From an uncultured Bacteroidota bacterium (GTDB lineage Bacteria; Bacteroidota; Bacteroidia; UKL13-3), in contig CAIVZR010000097.1 of the NCBI GenBank assembly GCA_903910445.1, positions 64,348 through 120,429 of the forward strand: 56,082 nucleotides of DNA, given 5' to 3'. Each line of letters begins with the position of its first letter. Within the stretch, counting starts at the first letter, position 1. The notes under the pieces are model-generated. The model was not told the origin of the DNA and made no database searches. It was given only the letters and a program-made list of their open reading frames with translations. Below, piece after piece: positions 37,065-46,751 of the stretch. The translations under genes and the position numbers were made by a program.

Positions 37065-37319
37065 ATGGAAAGAAATTTTAGAAAAGAGATCGTAGGTAAG
37101 GTTGTAAGCAACAAGATGGAGAAATCCATCACCGTAAGTGTAGAGCGTAAAGTGAAGCACCCGAAATACGGTAAGTTTGTAAAGAAAACCTCGAAATTTA
37201 TGGCACACGACGAAAAGAACGAGTGTGGTATAAACGATACGGTGCGTATTATGGAAACACGCCCAATGAGTAAAAACAAACGTTTCCGCTTAGTAGCAGT
37301 TATTGAAAAAGCGAAATAA
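37065..37319 (+). CDS. rpsQ: 30S ribosomal protein S17
   Basis: 84 residues with the OB-fold signature [20 protein letters not shown]17 binds 16S rRNA and helps assemble the small subunit. It begins 46 bases after rpmC. Confidence 0.97.
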   Translation: MERNFRKEIVGKVVSNKMEKSITVSVERKVKHPKYGKFVKKTSKFMAHDEKNECGINDTVRIMETRPMSKNKRFRLVAVIEKAK

Positions 37320-37376
37320 TCGTATTCATTCCGGACTGGTTTCGGGACAAATTATTTAAAATTAGCAAATTAAGAA

Positions 37377-37745
37377 ATGGTACAGAACGAATCGAGACTA
37401 AAAGTAGCCGACAATAGCGGAGCCCGTGAGGTTTTAGTTATCCGTGTATTGGGAGGGTCTAAAAAGCGTTATGCTTCATTAGGCGATAAAATAGTGGTAA
37501 CCGTAAAAGACGCCATGCCTAGTGGTGGTGTTAAAAAAGGAACCGTATCAAAAGCAGTTGTAGTGCGTGTGCGTAAAGAAGTACGCCGCCCCGATGGTTC
37601 TTATATCCGTTTTGACGACAATTCATGTGTATTGCTTAACGCCGCTGACGAACCACGTGGTACTCGTATCTTCGGCCCTGTAGCTCGTGAATTACGTGAA
37701 AAACAATTTATGAAGATTGTATCGTTGGCCCCGGAAGTTTTATAA
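37377..37745 (+). CDS. rplN: 50S ribosomal protein L14
   Basis: 122 residues, full length, with [18 protein letters not shown] and the conserved [10 protein letters not shown]-like [12 protein letters not shown] end. L14 contacts the small subunit in intersubunit bridges. It begins 57 bases after rpsQ. Confidence 0.98.
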   Translation: MVQNESRLKVADNSGAREVLVIRVLGGSKKRYASLGDKIVVTVKDAMPSGGVKKGTVSKAVVVRVRKEVRRPDGSYIRFDDNSCVLLNAADEPRGTRIFGPVARELREKQFMKIVSLAPEVL

Positions 37746-37769
37746 TTAAAAATTGCAACACTCCATATC

Positions 37770-38117
37770 ATGGAAAGAAAATTTAACAAGCAACCAAAAT
37801 TAAAAATAAAAAAAGGCGATCAAGTGGTTGTGATTGCTGGTGACGACAAAGGTAAAAAAGGCCGTGTATTAGAAGTAATTTCTGAAACTCGCCGTGTTTT
37901 GATCGAAGGAATCAATATCAATAAAAAACACCTGAAGCCGCGTGTTGATGCTAAGAATCCTAACGGAGGTATCATCAGCATGGAAGCACCAATTGCTATT
38001 TCAAACGTGATGTTATGGTATAACAATGCCCCAACTCGCGTAGGACGTAAGCTTGATGAAAATGGCAAACTACAACGTTTTGCTAGAGCCACAGAAACCA
38101 AGGAAATTATTAAGTAA
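37770..38117 (+). CDS. rplX: 50S ribosomal protein L24
   Basis: 115 residues with the KOW motif VIAGDDKGKKGRVLEV near the N-terminus. L24 is an early assembly protein near the peptide tunnel exit. It begins 24 bases after rplN. Confidence 0.97.
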   Translation: MERKFNKQPKLKIKKGDQVVVIAGDDKGKKGRVLEVISETRRVLIEGININKKHLKPRVDAKNPNGGIISMEAPIAISNVMLWYNNAPTRVGRKLDENGKLQRFARATETKEIIK

Positions 38118-38139
38118 TCAGGGATTAAAATAAAATACA

Positions 38140-38700
38140 ATGTACCAACCTACACTTAAAACCCGTTATACAGAAACCATTATACCTGCGATGAAAGAAA
38201 AATTCGGGTATAAAAATAATATGATGGTTCCCAAACTGGAGAAAATTTGTTTGAACCAGGGATTGGGTGATGCCGTAGCCGACAAAAAGATTGTGGATTC
38301 AGCCGTTGAGGAAATGAGCATGATCACTGGACAACGTGCAGTAAAAACCAAATCACGTAAAGATATCTCAAACTTTAAGTTACGTCAAGGAATGCCAATT
38401 GGTGCTCGTGTAACGTTACGTAAAGAAAACATGTTCGAATTCTTACAACGATTCATCTCGATCTCACTTCCTCGTGTACGTGATTTCAGCGGATTGAAAG
38501 TAAAAGGATTTGATGGAAGAGGAAACTTTACGATGGGTATTACTGAACAATTGATCTTCCCTGAAATTAATATCGACAAAGTAAGTCGTATTCAAGGAAT
38601 GGATATCACGTTCGTTACCTCTGCAAAGAATGATGAAGAGTGTTTGGAGTTATTGAAACAATTTGGATTACCTTTTCAAAAAAATAATCAAACTATATAA
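38140..38700 (+). CDS. rplE: 50S ribosomal protein L5
   Basis: 186 residues with [19 protein letters not shown] and the conserved [11 protein letters not shown] loop. L5 binds 5S rRNA and contacts the small subunit head. The next gene, rpsN, starts 3 bases after its stop. Confidence 0.98.
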   Translation: MYQPTLKTRYTETIIPAMKEKFGYKNNMMVPKLEKICLNQGLGDAVADKKIVDSAVEEMSMITGQRAVKTKSRKDISNFKLRQGMPIGARVTLRKENMFEFLQRFISISLPRVRDFSGLKVKGFDGRGNFTMGITEQLIFPEINIDKVSRIQGMDITFVTSAKNDEECLELLKQFGLPFQKNNQTI

Positions 38701-38703
38701 TAC

Positions 38704-38973
38704 ATGGCAAAAGAAAGTATTAAAGCCAGAGATAGAAAGAGAGTAAAGCTCGAGTTGCTTTACCATGACCGCCGCGCTCTGTTAAAAAAAGAAGGCAATT
38801 GGGACGAATTACAAAAGTTACCACGCAACTCTTCGAAAGTACGTCAGCGTAATCGCTGCCAGATTTCAGGACGACCAAGAGGTTACATGCGCCAATTCGG
38901 ACTATGTCGCAACCAGTTCCGTGAATTCGCCTTAGCAGGTAAAATACCGGGAGTAACCAAGTGCAGCTGGTAA
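38704..38973 (+). CDS. rpsN: 30S ribosomal protein S14, zinc-free type
   Basis: 89 residues. The RNA-binding segment [18 protein letters not shown] keeps two Cys but lacks the full CxxC pairs of zinc-binding S14, so this is the long, zinc-independent form. It packs in the head of the 30S subunit. Confidence 0.97.
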   Translation: MAKESIKARDRKRVKLELLYHDRRALLKKEGNWDELQKLPRNSSKVRQRNRCQISGRPRGYMRQFGLCRNQFREFALAGKIPGVTKCSW

Positions 38974-39037
38974 TATAAATAAAGGAAAAATTATTAAAGA
39001 TTAAACATAGGTTCAATCAGTAAAAAAAATATAAGAA

Positions 39038-39433
39038 ATGACTGATCCAATTTCAGACTACTTGACCAGATTGAGAAATGCCATTAAGGCCAACCATAGA
39101 ATTGTTGAAATTCCAGGTTCAAATCTCAAAAAAGAAATAACACGTGTGTTGTTCGAAAAAGGTTATATTTTAAATTATAAATTTGATGTTGTTGAAAACA
39201 AGAACGTCATTAAAATAGCTTTAAAATACAATCCGGTAACCAAACAACCTGCTATTAGCAAAATGGAGCGAATTAGTCGCCCTGGTTTGCGAAAGTATAA
39301 AGGTGCTATGGAAATGCCCCGTGTTATTAACGGCTTGGGAATCGCTATCATCACTACTTCTAAGGGAGTAATGACTGATAAAGAAGCTCGCAAGGAAAAT
39401 GTTGGCGGAGAAGTTCTTTGCTACGTTTATTAA
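39038..39433 (+). CDS. rpsH: 30S ribosomal protein S8
   Basis: 131 residues, full length, beginning DPISDYLTRLRNAIKA and ending with the GVMTDKEARKENVGGEVL segment. S8 binds the central domain of 16S rRNA and, in E. coli, represses the spc operon by binding its mRNA; no such site was identified here. Confidence 0.98.
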   Translation: MTDPISDYLTRLRNAIKANHRIVEIPGSNLKKEITRVLFEKGYILNYKFDVVENKNVIKIALKYNPVTKQPAISKMERISRPGLRKYKGAMEMPRVINGLGIAIITTSKGVMTDKEARKENVGGEVLCYVY

Positions 39434-39479
39434 TAGTTAACAATCAAAAGTTCATAACACTTAAAACGATAATACAGAA

Positions 39480-40034
39480 ATGTCGCGTATAGGAAAAAAG
39501 CCCATCAGCATACCTGCAGGAGTGGAGGTAAAGGTTGCCGAAAACAACCTGGTAACTGTGAAAGGTCCGAAAGGAACGCTTTCTCAAAAGGTTGATTCTG
39601 ATTTGAAGCTTACCATCGAAAATGGTATCTTAACATTAGAACGCCCTGCCGAAACCAAACGTTTGCTATCTATGCATGGTTTATATCGCTCTCTTGTTCA
39701 AAATATGATCATTGGAGTTTCTACTGGGTACAAAACTCAACAAGAATTAGTGGGTGTTGGTTATAAGGCAGTAGCTGAAGGACAAATCTTAGATTTGACT
39801 TTAGGATTCTCTCACCATATCTACTTACAAATTCCAGTTGAAGTGAAAGTGAAAGCAGAACAAGAAAAAGGTAAGAACCCAACCATCTTTTTGGAAAGTG
39901 CCGATAAGCAATTAATCGGACAGGTAGCAGCAAAGATTCGTTCATTGCGTAAACCTGAACCATTCAAAGGAAAAGGTATTAAATTCACCGGAGAGGTATT
40001 ACGTAAGAAAGCCGGTAAATCAGCAGGTAAATAA
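39480..40034 (+). CDS. rplF: 50S ribosomal protein L6
   Basis: 184 residues, two repeated domains. N-terminus SRIGKKPISIPAGVEVKV, and the C-terminal repeat carries KPEPFKGKGIKFTGE. L6 lies near the factor-binding site of the 50S subunit. Confidence 0.98.
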   Translation: MSRIGKKPISIPAGVEVKVAENNLVTVKGPKGTLSQKVDSDLKLTIENGILTLERPAETKRLLSMHGLYRSLVQNMIIGVSTGYKTQQELVGVGYKAVAEGQILDLTLGFSHHIYLQIPVEVKVKAEQEKGKNPTIFLESADKQLIGQVAAKIRSLRKPEPFKGKGIKFTGEVLRKKAGKSAGK

Positions 40035-40052
40035 TAATTCATCAAAATCATT

Positions 40053-40087
40053 GCTATCAGCAGTTTGTTTTACAAAATTGATAGCAG
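40053..40087 (+). promoter_or_regulatory. hairpin in the rplF-rplR gap
   Basis: A perfect 8-bp stem, TGCTATCA (40053-40060) with TGATAGCA (40080-40087), with a 19-base loop, in a 68-base gap and ending 15 bases before the rplR start. There is no T run, so it is more likely an mRNA-processing or regulatory element than a terminator. Confidence 0.5.
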
Positions 40088-40102
40088 CATAAAAATATCG
40101 TC

Positions 40103-40456
40103 ATGAATCTACAACAAAAGAAACTAGCCCGTCGCGCGAAGATCAGAAAAGGAATCCGTATCAAAATTTCTGGTACTGATGCTCAACCACGCTTATCTGT
40201 ATTTCGCAGTAATAAAGATATCTACGTACAATTGGTTAACGATTTAACAGGTACTACCATCGCTGCAGCATCATCACGTGCTATTTCTGATAAGGCCCCA
40301 AAAATAGAAAAATCGAAATTGGTTGGAAAAGCCATCGCCGAGAAAGCCATCGCATTAGGTGTTACCAAAGTAACATTCGACCGTGGAGGATACTTATATC
40401 ATGGTCGTGTTAAAAGTTTGGCAGAAGGTGCTCGCGAAGGAGGTTTACAGTTTTAA
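40103..40456 (+). CDS. rplR: 50S ribosomal protein L18
   Basis: 117 residues with QPRLSVFRSNKDIYVQLV and the C-terminal FDRGGYLYHGRVKSLAEG. L18 binds 5S rRNA along with L5. Confidence 0.98.
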   Translation: MNLQQKKLARRAKIRKGIRIKISGTDAQPRLSVFRSNKDIYVQLVNDLTGTTIAAASSRAISDKAPKIEKSKLVGKAIAEKAIALGVTKVTFDRGGYLYHGRVKSLAEGAREGGLQF

Positions 40457-40480
40457 TTTAATAGAAGAACAACATATCAT

Positions 40481-40999
40481 ATGTCTCAAGCAAATATAAA
40501 AAGAGTAAAATCAAGCGAACTGGAACTAAAAGAACGTTTGGTATCTGTAAACCGTGTAGCGAAAGTTACTAAAGGTGGTAGAACATTCAGTTTTTCAGCC
40601 ATCGTAGTTGTAGGTGATAGCAACGGTATTGTAGGACACGGATTAGGTAAAGCAATGGAAGTAACCGACGCAATTACCAAAGCTGTTGAAGATGCAAAGA
40701 AAAACTTAATCAAAGTTCCTTTGATTAATGGTACTGTACCTCACGAACAAATTGGTAAATATTGTGGTGGTGATGTATTCTTGAAACCTGCTTCTCACGG
40801 AACAGGAGTTATTGCTGGAGGTGCAATGCGTGCCGTATTAGAAAGCGCAGGAATCACCGACGTATTAGCGAAATCAAAAGGATCATCTAACCCTCATAAT
40901 GTGGTAAAAGCTACCATCGATGCATTATTGAAAATGCGCGATTCGGTAACTGTTGCTCAACAACGTGGGATTAGCTTAAACAGAGTATTTAACGGTTAA
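40481..40999 (+). CDS. rpsE: 30S ribosomal protein S5
   Basis: 172 residues with the double-stranded-RNA-binding region [19 protein letters not shown] and the [15 protein letters not shown] loop. S5 affects decoding accuracy in the 30S subunit. Confidence 0.98.
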   Translation: MSQANIKRVKSSELELKERLVSVNRVAKVTKGGRTFSFSAIVVVGDSNGIVGHGLGKAMEVTDAITKAVEDAKKNLIKVPLINGTVPHEQIGKYCGGDVFLKPASHGTGVIAGGAMRAVLESAGITDVLAKSKGSSNPHNVVKATIDALLKMRDSVTVAQQRGISLNRVFNG

Positions 41000-41025
41000 T
41001 TAATAATATCAAGTAAATCCATCAC

Positions 41026-41205
41026 ATGGCACAAATAAAAGTAACCTTAGTACGCAGCGTTATCGAACGCCCTGAGACTCAAAAACGTACCGTTAAATCA
41101 TTAGGTTTAGGTAAAGTAAATAGCTCAGTAGTGCGCAACGATTCCCCACAAATTATGGGAATGGTTAAAAAAGTAAGTCATTTAGTAAAAGTAGAGAACA
41201 TTTAA
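41026..41205 (+). CDS. rpmD: 50S ribosomal protein L30
   Basis: 59 residues, from ATG 41026 to TAA 41203-41205, with the L30 pattern [19 protein letters not shown], a GLGK turn and a C-terminal [14 protein letters not shown]. It fills the gap between rpsE and rplO, exactly where L30 lies in spc operons. Confidence 0.96.
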   Translation: MAQIKVTLVRSVIERPETQKRTVKSLGLGKVNSSVVRNDSPQIMGMVKKVSHLVKVENI

Positions 41206-41227
41206 TTTAATATTAAAACAATATAGC

Positions 41228-41677
41228 ATGAATTTAAGTACGTTAAAACCAGCCGACGGGTCAACCAAAAAACGCAAGCGTATTGGTAGAGGTCAAGGTA
41301 GTGGACACGGAGGTACTTCAACCCGTGGTCATAAAGGTGCTCAATCGCGTTCAGGATATAGCCGTAAGATGGGATTCGAAGGGGGGCAAATGCCTTTGCA
41401 ACGCCGCTTACCAAAAGTTGGTTTCAAGAATCCATTCCGTGTAGAATACGTTGGAGTAAACTTGGATGCCTTACAAGCCCTTGCCGAAAAACACAATATC
41501 ACAGAGTTCAACTTAGATACTTTCAAAAAATACAACTTGAGTTCTAAGAAAGATAAAGTGAAAATATTAGGCAGAGGAAAAATCAGTAATAAAATTTCGG
41601 TTACCTGTCATGCCTTTACAGAAGCCGCAAAAACCGCTATCGAATCAGTAGGAGGAACAGCTAACGTTACCAAATAA
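41228..41677 (+). CDS. rplO: 50S ribosomal protein L15
   Basis: 149 residues with the glycine/basic-rich N-terminal extension [20 protein letters not shown] and the [15 protein letters not shown] core. L15 is a late assembly protein. Its stop shares a base with the secY start (TAATG), so the two are translationally coupled. Confidence 0.98.
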   Translation: MNLSTLKPADGSTKKRKRIGRGQGSGHGGTSTRGHKGAQSRSGYSRKMGFEGGQMPLQRRLPKVGFKNPFRVEYVGVNLDALQALAEKHNITEFNLDTFKKYNLSSKKDKVKILGRGKISNKISVTCHAFTEAAKTAIESVGGTANVTK

Positions 41678-43011
41678 TGAAGAAAATAATAGATACAATT
41701 AAAAATATATTCAGTATTGAAGATTTGCGCAAACGAATCATCAACACCTTTCTGTATTTGTTAATGTTTCGTATTGGATCATACATCGTATTACCGGGTA
41801 TCGACTCAAGTCGATTGGCCGATAGTTCTGGTGGTATGCTCGGATTAATCAATACGTTTGCAGGGGGTGCATTCGGTCGTGCCTCAATCTTGGCACTCGG
41901 AATCATGCCTTATATCTCTGCTTCCATCGTAATTCAACTCTTAACTATCGCTGTACCACAGTTTCAGCGTATGGCTAAAGAAGGAGAAGAAGGAAGAACA
42001 AAACTCAATCAATACACTCGAATCTTTACCATCGCCATCACTTTCATTCAAGCTTTTGGTTTCTTGGCTACTTTACGTGGACAAGGTGGTGCAAGTCCGA
42101 TTGTCAATGATAATTTCGCTTTCTTAGTTTCTACGATCATCTTCTTAATTGCAGGTACCGTATTTACAATGTGGTTAGGCGAACGTATCACGGATAAAGG
42201 AATTGGAAACGGTATTTCATTAATCATCATGGTGGGTATCTTGGCTCGTTTCCCTCAAGCAATTTGGGGTGAATTAAGTGCTCGTAGTACACAAGGTGGA
42301 GGTGGTTTATTCGTATTCTTAGTAGAAATTGTATTCTTACTCTTAGTAATTGCCTTCACCATTTTATTGGTTCAAGGTACGCGCAAGATTCCAGTACAAT
42401 ACGCGAAACGTGTAATTGGTAACAAACAATACGGTGGCGCTCGTCAATGGTTACCATTGAAAGTAAATCAAGCTGGGGTTATGCCTATCATCTTTGCTCA
42501 AGCAATTATGTTCATCCCTGGTACTATTGCCCAATTGTTCCGTGGAAATCCATTCTGGGACGGTGTAGCGATGAATTTCAACTCTCAAAACTCATGGGTA
42601 TATGATGTATCATTAGCATTAACAATCATCGCATTCACCTACTTTTATACAGCAATCACTATTAACCCAGTACAAATTGCTGATGAAATGAAGAGAAACA
42701 ATGGTTTTGTTCCAGGAGTGAAGCCAGGTAAATCGACCGCCGATTTCATCGATAACGTGATGTCAAGAATCACATTGCCAGGTTCAATATTCCTAGCTTT
42801 GATTGCCATCATGCCAGGATTAACAAGAGTATTCGGATTGTCAACCAGCTTTTCTCAGTTTTTCGGAGGAACCTCATTATTGATTATGGTAGGAGTGCTA
42901 TTAGATACCCTACAACAGATAGAAAGTCAGCTCACCATGCGCCACTATGATGGATTGATGAAAGGTGGAAACCGCATCAAGGGTAGAACCCAACAAGTGC
43001 AAAGCATGTAA
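41677..43011 (+). CDS. secY: protein translocase channel SecY
   Basis: 444 residues, ten membrane segments. The first helix carries RIGSYIVLPGID, the plug region follows, and the C-terminal cytoplasmic loop has GFVPGVKPGKSTADFID. SecY forms the channel through which proteins pass into or across the inner membrane, with SecE and SecG encoded elsewhere. It overlaps the rplO stop by one base. Confidence 0.97.
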   Translation: MKKIIDTIKNIFSIEDLRKRIINTFLYLLMFRIGSYIVLPGIDSSRLADSSGGMLGLINTFAGGAFGRASILALGIMPYISASIVIQLLTIAVPQFQRMAKEGEEGRTKLNQYTRIFTIAITFIQAFGFLATLRGQGGASPIVNDNFAFLVSTIIFLIAGTVFTMWLGERITDKGIGNGISLIIMVGILARFPQAIWGELSARSTQGGGGLFVFLVEIVFLLLVIAFTILLVQGTRKIPVQYAKRVIGNKQYGGARQWLPLKVNQAGVMPIIFAQAIMFIPGTIAQLFRGNPFWDGVAMNFNSQNSWVYDVSLALTIIAFTYFYTAITINPVQIADEMKRNNGFVPGVKPGKSTADFIDNVMSRITLPGSIFLALIAIMPGLTRVFGLSTSFSQFFGGTSLLIMVGVLLDTLQQIESQLTMRHYDGLMKGGNRIKGRTQQVQSM

Positions 43012-43053
43012 AATTGAATAAAAAGCAGTAAATTCGCAGCCCTAAAAAAAAAG

Positions 43054-43272
43054 ATGTCAAAACAATCCTCAATAAAACAAGACGGTGTCATAAAGGAAGC
43101 CTTATCCAATGCGATGTTCAAGGTGGAATTACAGAACGGTCATGTGATTGTGGCACACATCTCAGGCAAAATGCGGATGCATTATATAAAAATATTACCA
43201 GGCGACAAGGTTCAAATAGAAATGTCGCCATATGATTTAAGTAAAGGAAGAATTTCATACAGATATAAGTAA
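43054..43272 (+). CDS. infA: translation initiation factor IF-1
   Basis: 72 residues, the usual full length, with the OB-fold [20 protein letters not shown] and ending [12 protein letters not shown]-1 binds the A-site of the 30S subunit during initiation. The methionine aminopeptidase gene map, often between secY and infA, is not present here. Confidence 0.97.
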   Translation: MSKQSSIKQDGVIKEALSNAMFKVELQNGHVIVAHISGKMRMHYIKILPGDKVQIEMSPYDLSKGRISYRYK

Positions 43273-43284
43273 TCTAAAAAGAAA

Positions 43285-43401
43285 ATGAAAGTTAAGACAT
43301 CAATCAAAAAGCGCAGTGTAGATTGTAAAATCGTACGCAGAAAGGGTCGTTTGTACATCATCAACAAGAAGAATCCTAAGTACAAAATGCGTCAGGGATA
43401 A
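43285..43401 (+). CDS. rpmJ: 50S ribosomal protein L36, zinc-free type
   Basis: 38 residues, from ATG 43285 to TAA 43399-43401, reading [20 protein letters not shown] and ending [10 protein letters not shown]. Only one Cys remains of the zinc ligands, so this is the C- form common in Bacteroidota. It sits between infA and rpsM as expected. Confidence 0.96.
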   Translation: MKVKTSIKKRSVDCKIVRRKGRLYIINKKNPKYKMRQG

Positions 43402-43479
43402 TTATTTAAAAATTAAAGATCTAAAATTAGGATCAAATTCTTAATTGTAAATCGTAAAGCAACAACCGTAAAATAACAA

Positions 43480-43857
43480 ATGGCACGTATATCAGGTATA
43501 GATTTACCAAAAAACAAAAGAGGTGTAATAGGTTTAACTTACATCTATGGAATTGGTGTTTCCCGCGCAACCAAAATTCTTAAGGATTCGGGTATCGATT
43601 TAAGTAAGAAGGTTTCTGAATGGAACGATGAAGACTTGAATTTGATTCGTAAATCGATCACCGAAGGTTTTAAGGTTGAAGGAGAACTTCGTTCTGAAAC
43701 TCAGTTGAACATTAAACGCTTACAAGATATTGGTAGCTACCGCGGAATTCGTCACCGTAAAGGCTTACCTACTCGTGGACAACGTACCCGTACCAACTCA
43801 CGTACCCGTAAAGGAAAACGTAAAACTGTTGCAGGTAAGAAAAAAGAAACCAAATAA
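43480..43857 (+). CDS. rpsM: 30S ribosomal protein S13
   Basis: 125 residues, starting [20 protein letters not shown], with the tRNA-contacting basic tail [16 protein letters not shown]. It opens the alpha operon part, 78 bases after rpmJ. Confidence 0.98.
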   Translation: MARISGIDLPKNKRGVIGLTYIYGIGVSRATKILKDSGIDLSKKVSEWNDEDLNLIRKSITEGFKVEGELRSETQLNIKRLQDIGSYRGIRHRKGLPTRGQRTRTNSRTRKGKRKTVAGKKKETK

Positions 43858-43888
43858 TTCATAACATTAGTAATAGATAAATTATAGG

Positions 43889-44278
43889 ATGGCAACCGCA
43901 AAAAAAGTAGTTAAAAAACGCACCGTAGCTGTTGATGCAATTGGTGAAGCTCATATTAAAGCTTCTTTCAATAACTGTATTATTTCATTGACCAATACAC
44001 AAGGTCAGGTAATTTCATGGGCTTCTTCAGGTAAAATGGGTTTTAAAGGTTCTAAGAAGAACACTCCGTATGCAGCACAAACTGCCGCTAACGATTGCGC
44101 AAAAGTAGCAACCGATGCAGGTTTGAGAAAAGTACACGTGTTTATTAAAGGCCCAGGTTCAGGTAGAGATTCAGCAATCCGTACCTTAGGAGCAGCCGGA
44201 ATTGAAGTATTATCAATCACCGACGTAACACCGATGCCACACAATGGTTGTCGCCCTCCAAAGAAACGTCGTGTTTAA
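43889..44278 (+). CDS. rpsK: 30S ribosomal protein S11
   Basis: 129 residues with [20 protein letters not shown] and the C-terminal [16 protein letters not shown]11 forms part of the 30S platform. Confidence 0.98.
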   Translation: MATAKKVVKKRTVAVDAIGEAHIKASFNNCIISLTNTQGQVISWASSGKMGFKGSKKNTPYAAQTAANDCAKVATDAGLRKVHVFIKGPGSGRDSAIRTLGAAGIEVLSITDVTPMPHNGCRPPKKRRV

Positions 44279-44351
44279 GGCACCGTTAAATAAAAATTAA
44301 AACAGGAATTCGTAATTCGTAACTCGTAAATTCAAAATTCGTAAATAAAAG

Positions 44352-44954
44352 ATGGCACGTTATACAGGACCCAAGGCAAAAATTGCCAGACGATTCAGAG
44401 AAGCAATTTTTGGACCGGACAGAGCGGTAGAAAAGAAGAACTACCCTCCAGGAATGCACGGTCAAAGCCGCAAGCGTAACAAGCAGTCAGAGTATTCTGT
44501 ACAGTTGATGGAAAAGCAAAAAGCAAAATATACCTACGGTGTATTGGAGCGTCAATTCCGTAAAACTTTTCATACTGCATTGATTAAACCAGGTATTACC
44601 GGTGAAAACTTATTGCGTTTCTTAGAAGCTCGTTTGGATAACACAGTTTTCCGTATGGGTATCGCTAGACACCGTACCACCGCACGTCAATTAGTATTGC
44701 ATAAACATATTACCGTTAATGGTAACGTAGTAAATACCCCTTCATTCCACGTTCGTCCAGGTGATGTGATCGCAGTTCGCGAAAAATCTAAGTCATTAGA
44801 AATTATCGTTGAAGCAATCTCATCTCGTAGAAAATTCAATTGGATCGAATTTGATGAAAAACAAATGAGTGGCGTATTTATTAGCTACCCTGAACGTGAC
44901 CAGATACCAGAGAAAATTAAAGAGCAGCTTATTGTGGAGTTGTACTCAAAATAA
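44352..44954 (+). CDS. rpsD: 30S ribosomal protein S4
   Basis: 200 residues, starting [14 protein letters not shown] without the zinc-binding Cys cluster, and with the S4 RNA-binding domain [16 protein letters not shown]4 nucleates 30S assembly and, in other bacteria, represses the alpha operon. It follows a 73-base gap after rpsK that contains short repeats of attcgta. Confidence 0.98.
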   Translation: MARYTGPKAKIARRFREAIFGPDRAVEKKNYPPGMHGQSRKRNKQSEYSVQLMEKQKAKYTYGVLERQFRKTFHTALIKPGITGENLLRFLEARLDNTVFRMGIARHRTTARQLVLHKHITVNGNVVNTPSFHVRPGDVIAVREKSKSLEIIVEAISSRRKFNWIEFDEKQMSGVFISYPERDQIPEKIKEQLIVELYSK

Positions 44955-45013
44955 CGAATTGTTATATAAAGTTTTCACAAGTCTTTAAAATTTAAAATCA
45001 ATAATAGTATCCC

Positions 45014-46006
45014 ATGGGAATAGTACCTTTTATAAAACCTGACAGAGTTATAATGCACAAAGAAACTGATTTCTTTGGTTTGTTCGAATTCAGACCATTG
45101 GAAAAAGGTTACGGTGTAACTATCGGTAACGCAATGCGCCGCATTTTGTTATCTTCTCTCGAAGGATATGCTATCATTAGTCTTCGCATGCCGAAGGTAG
45201 ATCATGAATTTTCTACTATCAAAGGTGTTGTTGAAGATGTTACAGAAATCATCCTTAACTTAAAGCAAGTACGTTTTAAATCACGCGTTGAATTAAACAG
45301 TACCGAGAAAATATTTATCTCTATCAAAGGACAGGATAAAATGACCGCAGGTGATATCGGAAAGCATACCAATTCATTCGATATCTTAAACCCTGACTTG
45401 GTTATCTGTAATATGGATCCAGCTTTAACTATTGAAATGGAAATTCAAGTAGCTAAAGGTCGTGGATACTTATCAGCAGAAGAAAACAAACCAGAAAATG
45501 CGCCGATCGGTTATATCGCTATCGACTCAATTTTCACCCCTATTAAAAACGTAAAATATTCAGTTGAAGATTACCGCGTAGAACAAAAAACGGATTTTGA
45601 AAAACTCGTTCTTGAAGTAACTACCGATGGTTCTATTCACCCTGAAAATGCTTTGAAAGAAGCTGCTAAATTGTTAATTCACCATTTCATGTTGTTCAGT
45701 GATGAGAACATGACGCTAGATGTTCCTAAACGTGTAGAAACACCTGAAGTGGATGAGCAATTCATGCAAACTCGCAAAATATTGAAGACTCCATTATCAG
45801 ATCTAGACCTTTCAGTTCGTGCTTACAATTGCTTGAAAGCCGCTGAAATTCGTACCTTGGCTGATTTGGTTAAATATGATATCGCTGACTTATTGAAATT
45901 CCGTAACTTCGGTAAGAAATCATTAACCGAACTAGAAGAATTGGTACGTGAGAAAGGTTTAACTTTCGGAATGGATATTTACAAATACAAAATAGATCAA
46001 GATTAA
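45014..46006 (+). CDS. rpoA: RNA polymerase subunit alpha
   Basis: 330 residues. The N-terminal dimerisation domain carries [15 protein letters not shown], and the C-terminal domain, after a linker near 240-255, has [20 protein letters not shown] and [16 protein letters not shown] for promoter UP-element and activator contacts. Alpha is the assembly platform for beta and beta-prime. Confidence 0.98.
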   Translation: MGIVPFIKPDRVIMHKETDFFGLFEFRPLEKGYGVTIGNAMRRILLSSLEGYAIISLRMPKVDHEFSTIKGVVEDVTEIILNLKQVRFKSRVELNSTEKIFISIKGQDKMTAGDIGKHTNSFDILNPDLVICNMDPALTIEMEIQVAKGRGYLSAEENKPENAPIGYIAIDSIFTPIKNVKYSVEDYRVEQKTDFEKLVLEVTTDGSIHPENALKEAAKLLIHHFMLFSDENMTLDVPKRVETPEVDEQFMQTRKILKTPLSDLDLSVRAYNCLKAAEIRTLADLVKYDIADLLKFRNFGKKSLTELEELVREKGLTFGMDIYKYKIDQD

Positions 46007-46073
46007 TTAAAATTTTTAGATAAGTGACTTGACGGATTCGTCCGCTCAAAAACACTCATCTCTGACCACCATC

Positions 46074-46616
46074 ATGAGACACGGAAATAAGATAAACAAA
46101 TTAAGCAGAACGGCTTCTCACCGCCGCGCATTAATGAGCAATATGGCTACTGCTTTAATTACCAACAAACGTATTTTCACTACGCTTGCTAAAGCAAAAG
46201 CCTTACGTGGTTATATCGAGCCATTATTGACTAAAAGCAAAACCGACACCATGACCAATCGTCGTGTGGTGTTTAGTTACCTACAAGATAAAGAAGCCAT
46301 CAAAGAATTGTTCGGAAATATCTCTAACAAGATTGCTAACCGTCCAGGTGGTTATACTCGTGTATTACACGCAGGAAATCGTGCAGGTGATAATGCAGAA
46401 ATTGCAATGATCGAATTGGTTGACTACAATGAAATTTATAGCAAACCATCTAAATCTGCAGAAACTCCAGCGAAGAAAACACGTCGTGGTAAAACAAAAG
46501 TGACTAAAACTGAAGATGGAGAAGCTCCAGCAGCAGAGGTTAAAAAGCCTAGAGCTAAAAAAGCAGCAGCTCCTGAAGCTGAATCTACAGAAGAAACTAC
46601 TACTACAGAAGAGTAA
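46074..46616 (+). CDS. rplQ: 50S ribosomal protein L17 with long charged tail
   Basis: 180 residues from ATG 46074; an in-frame TTG at 46029 is rejected because L17 proteins begin [12 protein letters not shown]. The conserved core runs to about residue 120 ([19 protein letters not shown]). A tail of about 60 residues rich in Lys, Ala and Glu follows, a feature also seen in other Bacteroidota L17 proteins. It is the last gene of the operon and is followed by a terminator. Confidence 0.96.
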   Translation: MRHGNKINKLSRTASHRRALMSNMATALITNKRIFTTLAKAKALRGYIEPLLTKSKTDTMTNRRVVFSYLQDKEAIKELFGNISNKIANRPGGYTRVLHAGNRAGDNAEIAMIELVDYNEIYSKPSKSAETPAKKTRRGKTKVTKTEDGEAPAAEVKKPRAKKAAAPEAESTEETTTTEE

Positions 46617-46637
46617 TACCTCCTTCGTTATAAAATT

Positions 46638-46671
46638 AAAAGGCAACCAATTCATATTGGTTGCCTTTTTT
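46638..46671 (+). terminator. rho-independent terminator of the ribosomal protein operon
   Basis: A perfect 13-bp stem (46638-46650 with 46657-46669, 6-base loop) ending in a run of six T, 21 bases after the rplQ stop. Confidence 0.93.
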
Positions 46672-46724
46672 GCGTTTATGATTTTGCATTTATTATCCGA
46701 TAGCGGTGATATATCGTAAAATGT

Positions 46725-46732
46725 TACATTTG
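46725..46732 (+). promoter_or_regulatory. candidate -7 element TACATTTG for the lipid-type gene cluster
   Basis: Exact TAnnTTTG match 19 bases before the ATG of the HMG-CoA reductase gene and 53 bases after the ribosomal operon terminator. The -33 site is AGCG rather than TTTG. It is the only promoter candidate seen ahead of the eight-gene cluster. Confidence 0.55.
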
Positions 46733-46751
46733 CCTTTCAACAAGATAATTA

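Noticed and set aside
46031-46042. Small hairpin GACG-GATT-CGTC before rplQ
   Set aside because: Only four base pairs in the middle of an operon; too weak to call.
46365-46655. Minus-strand Cys/Phe-rich frame
   Set aside because: It mirrors the Lys/Ala/Glu-rich tail of rplQ; its odd composition comes from the antisense of that tail.
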